Shown here: positions 29,500 through 36,615 of the stretch, piece by piece | How the letters are laid out: each line of letters begins with the position of its first letter | How positions within the stretch are numbered: position 1 is the first letter of the stretch | Assembly: GCA_018266255.1 (NCBI GenBank) | Contig: JAFEAT010000009.1 | Location: 223,231-287,230 of the forward strand | Reading direction: 5' to 3' | Source: Cyanobacteria bacterium SZAS-4 | Lineage (GTDB): Bacteria; Cyanobacteriota; Vampirovibrionia; Obscuribacterales; Obscuribacteraceae | Length of the DNA: 64,000 nucleotides | The notes under the pieces: model-generated | What the model saw: the letters and a program-made list of their open reading frames with translations, nothing else | What the model was told of the DNA's origin: nothing | Databases searched by the model: none | Translations under genes and position numbers: made by a program

Positions 29500-29538
29500 T
29501 CCCTTCTGCTCTCTCAATAACAATAAAAGGAATCCCAA

Positions 29539-30153
29539 ATGCCGAAGTACAACAAGTTGTCCAAAGAAAATGCCGCAGTTCTCCTGGTAGACCATCAGGC
29601 TGGGCTGCTCTCCCTGGTGCGAGACTTTCAACCGGATGAGTTCAAAAACAACGTTCTAGCTCTGGCAAACGTGGCCAAATTCTTCAACCTACCCACAATA
29701 CTGACAACGAGCTTCGATCAAGGTCCAAACGGTCCTATCGTTCCTGAACTGAAAGCGATGTTTCCTGATGCGCCCTACATCGCAAGACCCGGTCAGATCA
29801 ACGCCTGGGACAACAGCGATTTTGTCGATGCAGTCAAGAAAACTGGACGAAAGCAGCTGATCATAGCTGGCGTCGTCACCGATGTCTGTGTAGCATTTCC
29901 CGCTCTATCAGCGCTCGAAGAAGGATATGAAGTGTTCGTTGTCACCGATGCCTCTGGCACGTTCAACACGACCGTGAGAGACGCTGCCTGGAGCCGTATG
30001 ACCGCCAATGGTGCACAGCTGATGAACTGGTTCAGCATCGCTTGTGAGTTACACAGAGACTGGCGCAACGACATCGAAGGGCTGGGAAATCTACTTTCCA
30101 GCCATCTGCCCGCTTACGCAAATTTGATGCAAAGTTTCGGCACGAAGAAGTAG
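29539..30153 (+). CDS. ycaC: YcaC-like isochorismatase-superfamily hydrolase
   Basis: A 204-residue cytoplasmic protein very similar to E. coli YcaC along its whole length. Motifs are LLVDHQAGLLSLVRD with D18, the YIARPGQINAWDN loop, GVVTDVCVAFPALSA with nucleophile C117, then VVTDASGTFN and ACELHRDWRNDIEGL. YcaC proteins are oligomeric cysteine hydrolases with an unknown natural substrate. AAGGA 8 bases before the ATG supports the start. It has its own promoter. Confidence 0.9.
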   Translation: MPKYNKLSKENAAVLLVDHQAGLLSLVRDFQPDEFKNNVLALANVAKFFNLPTILTTSFDQGPNGPIVPELKAMFPDAPYIARPGQINAWDNSDFVDAVKKTGRKQLIIAGVVTDVCVAFPALSALEEGYEVFVVTDASGTFNTTVRDAAWSRMTANGAQLMNWFSIACELHRDWRNDIEGLGNLLSSHLPAYANLMQSFGTKK

Positions 30154-30187
30154 CGAGCACCACTGGTAGTGCACTTAGCGTTCGAAT

Positions 30188-30649
30188 TTAGAGCGCCAGT
30201 TCTTTGTATGGAATCGCCGGAAAGAGTTCTTCGATCTCTGCCATCAATTTTTCGGCATCGAACTCTGGCATTAACAAATACTTGTCCGCCCCCATCAGAT
30301 TTGCGGCGATTTCAACCGACGGACTGGTTACCAGTGCCAGCACTCCCGGATCTGCACAGAGCATGAAAAAATGAGCTTTGTGCAGAATGCAATCTGAACT
30401 TTTCACTTTTTGAAGGAAGCTGAAAACGCTTTCGTTTTCGAGGTGGGCAGCCGCAACGATTACATCGACATGATCTTTGGTTTCCAAAAATCGCATCGCT
30501 TCGGAGATGGTAAAGCACGGCACAACTTGATGACCGGCGCGTTTGCAGGCTTGCTTGAGCTTTTCTACGTTCTCAGGATTTTCCAGAGTCAAAATTCTGT
30601 ATGTTTGCTCTGGCGGCAAGTCTACGGTCGGTTGCTCAATCTGTGTCAT
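30188..30649 (-). CDS. Receiver-like protein without the phospho-acceptor aspartate
   Basis: A 153-residue protein with a receiver-like alternation (RILTLENPENVEKL, then HVDVIVAAAHLENESVFSFL, then FFMLCADPG, and GADKYLLMPEFDAEKL). At the position of the phosphorylated Asp (normally DxxLLD) the sequence reads VDVIVAAAH, so the acceptor is missing; the acidic pair at strand 1 is also replaced (LEN). The lysine position reads LLMPEF. It is best called a pseudo-receiver or stand-alone signalling adaptor. It is convergent with the ycaC-like gene and shares a strand with the radical SAM gene 123 bases upstream. Confidence 0.65.
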   Translation of the reverse strand: MTQIEQPTVDLPPEQTYRILTLENPENVEKLKQACKRAGHQVVPCFTISEAMRFLETKDHVDVIVAAAHLENESVFSFLQKVKSSDCILHKAHFFMLCADPGVLALVTSPSVEIAANLMGADKYLLMPEFDAEKLMAEIEELFPAIPYKELAL

Positions 30650-30772
30650 GGCGTTCCCAAAATTTGTAAGACGTAGTACTTATTGTATGCCCATTTTTTG
30701 CAGATTTGGCACACCGCTATCCAAAACCTGGCTGAGGTTTATCGATTTTCTATGGTCGCCCGCACACTATTT

Positions 30773-31729
30773 TCACACTAGTGGCACAAATCGGCTTCCC
30801 TGGCTGGTTCCGCGCCGCGCCATTTCTTTGTCGATCATATCCATCGTGTGTCGCTTATCGAAACACCACTCTGGTCCAACAACATCCTTTCGCGAACCTT
30901 CAGCGACAAGCCGCATGATTACTTGATTTGGTGGCAACATCTCTAAGGCATCACAAACCATCTGCACATATTTCTCTTCTTCAAGAAATGTGAGCGTACC
31001 ATTTTGCAAGTCACGCTCCAACGGTGTGCCCTTGTAGACACAGAGTTGATGGATTTTTACACCATCAACGGAGGAATGCGCAATTTTCTGAACCGTTTGG
31101 AACATTTCTTCCTCGGTTTCGCCGGGCAAGCCGAAAATCAAATGAGTCGCGACTTTTAAATTCCGCTTCTTGGCTCGGTCCAGGGCATCGAAAAATTCGC
31201 CGGCCGAATGCCCACGGTTTATCAGGTCAAGAGTTCGATCGTGAATCGTTTGCAGACCGACCTCCAGCCAAACGAAGGTCTTGCGCCCGTATTCAGCTAG
31301 CAGGTCCAAAACATCATCAGGCAAGCAATCCGGGCGTGTGCCGATACACAAGCCAACGACATCTTCAAACTCGAAACAAACGTCGTAAAGACTTCGCAAC
31401 ACTGCCTCAGGAGCATAGGTGTTTGTAAAAGCCTGGAAATAACCAAGAAATTTCTTGGCTTTGTACCTTCCGATAATGCGCTCCATACCGGTGCTCAACT
31501 GTTCTCTGACATTGAGCGTCTGGTCGATAGTTGGCGCGCCTGACCCTTTCTCATCGCAAAAAGTGCAGCCGCCGAAGGCACGAACACCGTCCCGGTTTGG
31601 ACAGGTGAACCCGGCATCGATTGGCACACGATAAACCCGAGTTCCGAAATATTCCTTCAAGTAATTATTGAAAGTGCGATATCTTGGCGAGTCGATCTCG
31701 GCAGGTTTGGCGTCAAGTTGCGTGTTCAT
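30773..31729 (-). CDS. TIGR01212-family (YhcC-like) radical SAM protein
   Basis: A 318-residue protein. The iron-sulfur site is in CPNRDGVRAFGGCTFCDEKG (about 42-61), the spaced Cys pattern of the YhcC/TIGR01212 family. Later blocks are IGTRPDCLPDDVLDLL, WLEVGLQTIHDRTL, HLIFGLPGETEEEM and HQLCVYKGTPLE. The reaction of this family is not established. It is divergent from the tRNA-Glu gene. Confidence 0.9.
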   Translation of the reverse strand: MNTQLDAKPAEIDSPRYRTFNNYLKEYFGTRVYRVPIDAGFTCPNRDGVRAFGGCTFCDEKGSGAPTIDQTLNVREQLSTGMERIIGRYKAKKFLGYFQAFTNTYAPEAVLRSLYDVCFEFEDVVGLCIGTRPDCLPDDVLDLLAEYGRKTFVWLEVGLQTIHDRTLDLINRGHSAGEFFDALDRAKKRNLKVATHLIFGLPGETEEEMFQTVQKIAHSSVDGVKIHQLCVYKGTPLERDLQNGTLTFLEEEKYVQMVCDALEMLPPNQVIMRLVAEGSRKDVVGPEWCFDKRHTMDMIDKEMARRGTSQGSRFVPLV

Positions 31730-31821
31730 AGGCGCAGGGGGGCTTATTTAGCGGAGATTTCACGGTCGGAAACGTCCATACTACTACGAGTTGCCAGTAA
31801 TAAGTAATGAGGCGCATCGAG

Positions 31822-31851
31822 TTGACACTATTTAGTGCGTTTTGTTATTCT
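31822..31851 (+). promoter_or_regulatory. Sigma-70 promoter of tRNA-Glu
   Basis: A perfect -35 TTGACA at 31822-31827 and a -10 TATTCT at 31846-31851, spaced by 18 bases. Transcription would start about 25 bases before the mature tRNA. Confidence 0.65.
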
Positions 31852-31883
31852 GGCTTTCTGATGCAGTCTGCGTCTTAGACTAT

Positions 31884-31956
31884 GCCCCCATCGTCTAGAG
31901 GCCTAGGACACCTCCCTTTCACGGAGGTAACGGGGATTCGAATTCCCCTGGGGGTA
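31884..31956 (+). tRNA. tRNA-Glu (UUC)
   Basis: A 73-base gene that folds as a complete cloverleaf. The acceptor is GCCCCCA with TGGGGGT, the anticodon stem CCTCC/GGAGG with loop CTTTCAC (anticodon TTC), and the T arm GGGG-ATTCGAA-CCCC type. The end is U72-A73 with no encoded CCA. A G1-U72 pair and A73 are typical of cyanobacterial and plastid tRNA-Glu, which is also the substrate for tetrapyrrole synthesis. The D arm GTCTAGAGGCCTAGGAC also matches the cyanobacterial form. Confidence 0.95.
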
Positions 31957-32107
31957 AATTTTTCCGGCACCTGTTGCCCTTTCACCTTGAAGACTTCCTC
32001 TGCGCGATTTCGCGGCGGTTGTTGAGTTCGTCGTATACAATTTAGACGGTACCCAGGGATTGTCTTTGCAGCGGAGCTGCTCAGCGTGAACGACACAGGT
32101 GCACTAG

Positions 32108-33340
32108 ATGGAAACTGAGAGCAAGCCGATCAGACTCGGCGAGTTGCTCACAAGAGTCGGCTTACTGCGCGCGCATGAGTTGACTGAAGCTATTCAAATC
32201 GCCGGTGAAACGGGGCTTCCCATCGGGCGCGTCCTGATCATGTCTGGCTATTTGACGGACCAGGAATTACAAGCAGCAGTGCAAGCGCAATCGTTTTTGA
32301 AAGACAAAGTCATCGACATGGATATGGCTGTCAACGCGCTGCATAAGGTTTCCCAGGACGATGTCACTTTCGAACAAGCGCTCAGGCAGTTGGGCTGGGC
32401 GAGCAAAGCGTCACATCAAACCGCGAAGTTGGGCGAGTTGGTGCTCGGCGCCGAGCTGGTCACACAGGCACAGTTGAATGAAGCGCTGCGAACAAGTCAA
32501 GAAACAGGTTTGCCGCTCGGACGTATTTTGGTGCTCACTCAAGCACTCAACGATGAATTGTTATCTGCCGCTTTGACTGCTCAAGTGCTGGTGCGCGACG
32601 GAAAAATCGAGCGCGATCAAGCGATTCAAGGACTAAAATCTGCGAAGCGACGGCGCGTCACGATCGAAGTCTCGCTGCAGGATCACGGCTTCTACAAACC
32701 ACCCGTTCGTCAATCGGTGAAACTTGGAGAGTTGCTTGTTCTCTCGGGTTTAGTCAACGAAGGCGACTTGATGAATGCGCTGGAATTGGGTCTGCTCAAA
32801 GAGCAGCCGATCGGACAAGTGCTGGTTGAGTCAGGTTATATCTCAAAAGACATTTTGTCGGCAGCGTTGAAGTTGCAGCAGATGGTGACCAACGGAACGC
32901 TGAACGCGCTCCAGGCATCCGAAGCGATAAGACAAGTAGCCACGCGCGGATTCTCGATTGCACAGGCTGTCGCAGAATTGGGATTGCTGAAATTCGATGC
33001 TAACGAAACGATCCGCCTTGGTGAAATATTGAAGGCGTCAGGTGTGATTACTGACGAAGACATCAAAAAAGCAATCGAGCTGAGCTCGCGCAATTCGGCT
33101 CTGGTCGGCAAGATGCTGCTCGTGACAGGAATGATCGACGAGCAAATGTTGCATGCATCGTTGCGCTGTCAGTTTCTTTTGCGCGAAGGTTTCTTGGGAA
33201 TGGAACACGCCACTCATGCATTGAATCACTGTCAACGCACTCGCTGTAGCTTTGATGATGCGCTGCAAGAGCTGGGCTATCAAATCAACACGCGCATGCA
33301 AGATGTCGTGGATGTCGCTGACGAACATCACGATTTTTAG
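32108..33340 (+). CDS. Four tandem MshEN/T2SSE_N-like domains, no ATPase domain
   Basis: A 410-residue protein made almost entirely of four repeats of about 97 residues starting near 8, 104, 202 and 300. Each begins (K/R)LGE(L/I)L, has a helix with LxxAL or KxAI, then (L/I)G(R/Q/K)(I/V/M)L at the middle, a second similar half, and ends with a helix and ELG or LGW/LGY. The pattern matches the N-terminal domain of GspE/PilB-type assembly ATPases (T2SSE_N, MshEN), which in MshE binds cyclic di-GMP. No Walker motif follows. It may be a regulator or scaffold for pilus or secretion ATPases. It lies alone downstream of tRNA-Glu. Confidence 0.75.
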   Translation: METESKPIRLGELLTRVGLLRAHELTEAIQIAGETGLPIGRVLIMSGYLTDQELQAAVQAQSFLKDKVIDMDMAVNALHKVSQDDVTFEQALRQLGWASKASHQTAKLGELVLGAELVTQAQLNEALRTSQETGLPLGRILVLTQALNDELLSAALTAQVLVRDGKIERDQAIQGLKSAKRRRVTIEVSLQDHGFYKPPVRQSVKLGELLVLSGLVNEGDLMNALELGLLKEQPIGQVLVESGYISKDILSAALKLQQMVTNGTLNALQASEAIRQVATRGFSIAQAVAELGLLKFDANETIRLGEILKASGVITDEDIKKAIELSSRNSALVGKMLLVTGMIDEQMLHASLRCQFLLREGFLGMEHATHALNHCQRTRCSFDDALQELGYQINTRMQDVVDVADEHHDF

Positions 33341-33370
33341 CAACTCGTTTTTAGACGCGAACATTTAGCA

Positions 33371-33715
33371 TCAATGAGACTCTTTAACTGGCGGCAGCTT
33401 GCCGTGCAGTTCTTCGTATCGCGTCGAGAGTTCGTCAATTAGTTGCAACTTGGGAAGATCAAAATCGTTTTGATGAATACCGCCTTTTATTTCTCTCCAG
33501 TTGTATATCGCAGCTTCAGGATTGGCTTTAAACTCTTTGAGAAAATCTACAGCAATGTTTTCAGCTGACAGCCAGGCCTGCATCGGCTGGACGATGTGTT
33601 GATCGATAAAATTCTCGCCCGGAGAATGTCCTGGATGTTGCACGACGTAAGTTGCGTTGTTGATGCTATCAACAAATGCTTTCTCGCTCTTCGGAGTAAA
33701 ATTTTCTGCGGCCAT
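33371..33715 (-). CDS. Small soluble protein, unknown function
   Basis: About 114 residues from the ATG near 33715 (MAAENFTPKSEKAF). A TTG 22 codons upstream would add a Cys-rich segment that looks like leader sequence rather than protein; GGAG sits about 11 bases before the chosen ATG. The protein is acidic and helical, with HPGHSPGENF and a C-terminal YEELHGKLPPVKESH. I recognise no family. It is convergent with the repeat protein gene, only 30 bases away. Confidence 0.6.
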   Translation of the reverse strand: MAAENFTPKSEKAFVDSINNATYVVQHPGHSPGENFIDQHIVQPMQAWLSAENIAVDFLKEFKANPEAAIYNWREIKGGIHQNDFDLPKLQLIDELSTRYEELHGKLPPVKESH

Positions 33716-33811
33716 GGCTCTTACTGCTCCTGCTAATTTGCACGGGATATGCAAACAGAGTAGACAATGCGCCTGAAACAAAGCCGTAAGATTTCGTGAA
33801 AGTTTATGGTA

Positions 33812-34621
33812 TTAGATAACCAAAGTTTCGAGTTGATCGTGCACTGCAACGGTGCCTGCCACCACGCGAGTGCCCTTGGTCAACGACTCTAAAACTGGGA
33901 ACTGATTGACCTTTCCGCCGGCTGCTTCGATGATTGCGATTGCGCCGAAGCAGTCCCAAGAGTGCATGTGCGGTTCAACATGACCGAGCAATCTTCCGCA
34001 GGCAACATACACGAGTGAAAGCGCACCGGATCCGTTGCGAAAAAACATGCCTTTGTTATCGAGCAATTTGGTCAAAGAATCGAACAAGAATTCTCTTGGA
34101 GTTCGAGACGAGTAGCCAATGCTAACCAGTCCAGCAGAAAAATCGGCGCCTGGATTCGGAGCTATCGGCACACCATTGACGGTGGCAGGAAAGCTTTTAC
34201 CGCCGACAAATAATTCATCCATCGGTGGATTGTAAATTAATCCGAATTCGATCACTCCATCCCAAACGTATGCGATTGAAATGCACCAGTTAGGCATACT
34301 AAACAAGAACGGTTGTGTCCCGTCGATTGGGTCGACAACCCAAATTCCGCGCGCCGAATCCAAATCGCTCGCGCCAGTTTCTTCACCGAAAAATGCATCA
34401 TCAGGAAAATGCTTAGCGAAACTTCCTTTGATCAACAACTCTGTGTTCAGATCTGCTTCGCTTACCAGGTCATGCGAACCTTTGCTCTTAACGGTAAGAG
34501 AGCCAAGTTTCTTGAAGTAATCGTTTGCCAGGGCGCCAGCCTCGCGAATCACTTTCTGCGCCACTTCGAAGCGAATTTGAAGATGTTCGACTCTGTTCAA
34601 AGTCGTCGATGATGTAGTCAC
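33812..34621 (-). CDS. Inositol-monophosphatase-family phosphatase (histidinol-phosphatase-like)
   Basis: A 269-residue Mg-dependent phosphatase. Metal-binding motifs appear in order: SEADLNTE, FFGEETG, WVVDPIDGTQPFLF and HSWDCFGAIAIIEAAGG. The family removes phosphate from inositol phosphate, histidinol phosphate, PAP or similar substrates; WCISIAY and the absence of a specific loop do not settle which. The GTG at 34621, with GGGGGA 7 bases upstream, is preferred over a TTG at 34669. Confidence 0.85.
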   Translation of the reverse strand: MTTSSTTLNRVEHLQIRFEVAQKVIREAGALANDYFKKLGSLTVKSKGSHDLVSEADLNTELLIKGSFAKHFPDDAFFGEETGASDLDSARGIWVVDPIDGTQPFLFSMPNWCISIAYVWDGVIEFGLIYNPPMDELFVGGKSFPATVNGVPIAPNPGADFSAGLVSIGYSSRTPREFLFDSLTKLLDNKGMFFRNGSGALSLVYVACGRLLGHVEPHMHSWDCFGAIAIIEAAGGKVNQFPVLESLTKGTRVVAGTVAVHDQLETLVI

Positions 34622-34706
34622 GATGGATTCCCCCAAGCCGAAGACGTCCAATTCTAGCCGAAACGGCAAAATTCATCGGAGGGGAGAAGCAAAAAGTATG
34701 TATTTG

Positions 34707-36296
34707 TTACCTGAAGTCGCCAATGAAACTTCGAAATGGATCGTGCATGCTTATTGCTGGCACAAATGGAGCCGGTGCGGCATCGAAGTGTTCGCTTGGC
34801 AGAATCAGTTTAGCGAAAGCGGAAATAATTGAATCGACTGAGTCGTCAGAGATATTAGAGAACGGCAAAAGAAACTGCTTCGGAACGGAGCCTGAAACAT
34901 AATAGCTCTCTGTCGATACCAGCGGCAAATTCGCTGTATATGCGGCATCTTGAATTTCGTCATCGCAAAGATCTGATTTGAATGTGACGAGTAGATTAGT
35001 TCCACTATCTTCAGTCGAAATCGAAATTTTCTGACCGAAGTGGCGCATCAAAGAGATCACTAATTGCTGTCGGCGAGAAGACAATACTCTTTGATTTTTT
35101 CTGAGGGCTCGCTCGTACAGCCCTCTCTCGATAAATTCAGCGAGCACCTGTTGCTCCAAAAGATTTACATCACGCTCCAACATTCCCTTGAATTTCTGCA
35201 CCAGATCCATCCACTTATCGGGAAAAACAGCGAAGCTAATTCTGGTGACAGGCAACAGAACACGCCAGAATGAAGCCAGGTAGATTACAGAATCGTTTTC
35301 GTCGAGACCTTGAATCGCTGGAGCAGGGCGGCTCTTGCGGTGCCAATATTCACTATCGTATCCATCTTCGATAATTGTGGTGCCAGTTTCTGCGGACCAG
35401 GTCAATAGTTCACGTCTTCTCTCAAGGCTCATCGTAGCTCCAGTTGGATTCTGATGAGCCGGTGTTACATACAAAAACTTAGCCTTTTTCTCATAGTGTT
35501 TGAGGCGTGAAACTATGACACCATTACTGTCTACATCGATCGGGTCGATCTCAGCTCTGTAAGTTGAGAATACGTTGCGAGCATGTCTAAAACCTGGATT
35601 CTCCATCAAAATGGTGTCACCGGCGTCCAGCGTCAGTCTGCCAATGAAGTCTAGAGCCGCTGTAGGACCGGCAAAAATCACCACGTTGGATGGTTTGCAT
35701 TTGAGCGAACGAAATCTATTCACATACTTGCTGATAGCGGCTCTAAGTGCTTCGTGTCCGAGCGGTGCGATATCAGAGTCGAGAGGCGCTTCCTTGGCTC
35801 GATTGGCAAAGATTCGCTGCCACTGTTCCAACGGTGTTGGATCTTCCGGGCTGGGTGCAAAATTCATTTCTGGGAAACGGTAAGAATATTTTCCCGACAT
35901 CAAATGCTCGGCAAAGCGCGAAACTGATTCGGCAGAAACAGGTTCGCTTACTTCTGAGAGGTCAACGTGATCGACCTCTTGCGTCTCGACTACGCCAGCG
36001 TCGAAACGCCTTTCAGGCATCGTTTGAGGTGTGGGAAATACTTTTAGGTTCTGGTCGCTCGAATCCAGGTAGCCCTGAGTAACAAGCAGTTTCGTCGATT
36101 TGAGTACGGTGTGTCGGGAGACGCCTAGCTTTCTCGCCAGGTCTCGCGTAGAAGGAAGCACCTGCCCGCCTTCGATTCTACCATCCAAGATGGCGTCACG
36201 GAGAATTTCATAGAGTTCGATGAACAGAGGCTTATCAGATGATCCGAGAATAATTGGAATATCAGCAAAAGACGTTTTCAAAACAATCACCTGCAC
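34707..36296 (-). CDS. MocR/PdxR-type GntR-aminotransferase fusion lacking the PLP lysine
   Basis: A 529-residue protein. Residues about 25-85 form a GntR winged helix (LRDAILDGRIEGGQVLPSTR, then RKLGVSRHTVLKSTKLL). After a linker, a fold-type I aminotransferase-like domain has FAGPTAALDFIGRL, VTPAHQNPTG and IEDGYDSEYW. The internal-aldimine segment, normally SFSK or TFSK, reads LASFWRVLLPVTR, so the lysine is R345. MocR proteins use bound PLP as effector to control vitamin B6, GABA or taurine genes. Without the lysine a covalent aldimine is not expected, so it may sense PLP non-covalently or another ligand. No target operon is evident. Confidence 0.87.
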   Translation of the reverse strand: MQVIVLKTSFADIPIILGSSDKPLFIELYEILRDAILDGRIEGGQVLPSTRDLARKLGVSRHTVLKSTKLLVTQGYLDSSDQNLKVFPTPQTMPERRFDAGVVETQEVDHVDLSEVSEPVSAESVSRFAEHLMSGKYSYRFPEMNFAPSPEDPTPLEQWQRIFANRAKEAPLDSDIAPLGHEALRAAISKYVNRFRSLKCKPSNVVIFAGPTAALDFIGRLTLDAGDTILMENPGFRHARNVFSTYRAEIDPIDVDSNGVIVSRLKHYEKKAKFLYVTPAHQNPTGATMSLERRRELLTWSAETGTTIIEDGYDSEYWHRKSRPAPAIQGLDENDSVIYLASFWRVLLPVTRISFAVFPDKWMDLVQKFKGMLERDVNLLEQQVLAEFIERGLYERALRKNQRVLSSRRQQLVISLMRHFGQKISISTEDSGTNLLVTFKSDLCDDEIQDAAYTANLPLVSTESYYVSGSVPKQFLLPFSNISDDSVDSIISAFAKLILPSEHFDAAPAPFVPAISMHDPFRSFIGDFR

Positions 36297-36477
36297 ATAG
36301 TTAGACGCGCCAATTAGCTACATCAGGGGGAAAAGAGTGAGAGGGAGGGAGGGCAAGCGGCTCACAGCGCAACAGCGCAATTTATAGTTCTCAAGTTACC
36401 GATCGACATGGGAATTTGTCTGGAATTTCCTGTGACAAAATTTGGTATCAAAGAGCGTTCATGCAGGTTTAAAGGTC

Positions 36478-36507
36478 CTTACAAAATTGTGCTTAATTTG
36501 ATGCACG
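36478..36507. repeat. Intergenic 30-base repeat, copy 2
   Basis: It matches 3911-3940 in 26 of 30 bases, with the same 18-base core. It lies directly before a terminator-like hairpin, while the first copy does not, so the shared part is not simply a terminator. Confidence 0.5.
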
Positions 36508-36520
36508 CTTAAAGCTAGAA

Positions 36521-36549
36521 GCTCGGTCATTCCTTTGAATGATCCGAGC
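36521..36549 (-). terminator. Probable terminator of the leftward VirB6-like gene
   Basis: GCTCGG-TCATTC pairs with GAATGA-T-CCGAGC across a CTTT loop, a 12-pair stem with one bulged base. On the minus strand it is followed by TTCTAGCTTT. It lies 67 bases after the stop of the 36616 gene. Confidence 0.5.
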
Positions 36550-36615
36550 GTCTACCCCGATTTAAAATTTGAGCTGAGTCGATCTATTTGCTGTTGCTTT
36601 CCGCAATTGATTGAA

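Larger units (their letters stand above)
36297..36615. other. Intergenic region with terminator hairpin, repeat copy and G-rich tract
   Basis: There is no gene. From left to right it holds a G-rich stretch on the plus strand (GGGGG at 36326, then GGGAGGGAGGG at 36343-36353), which could form a quadruplex upstream of the MocR-like gene. It also holds copy 2 of the 30-base repeat (36478-36507) and a long hairpin at 36521-36549. Confidence 0.5.
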
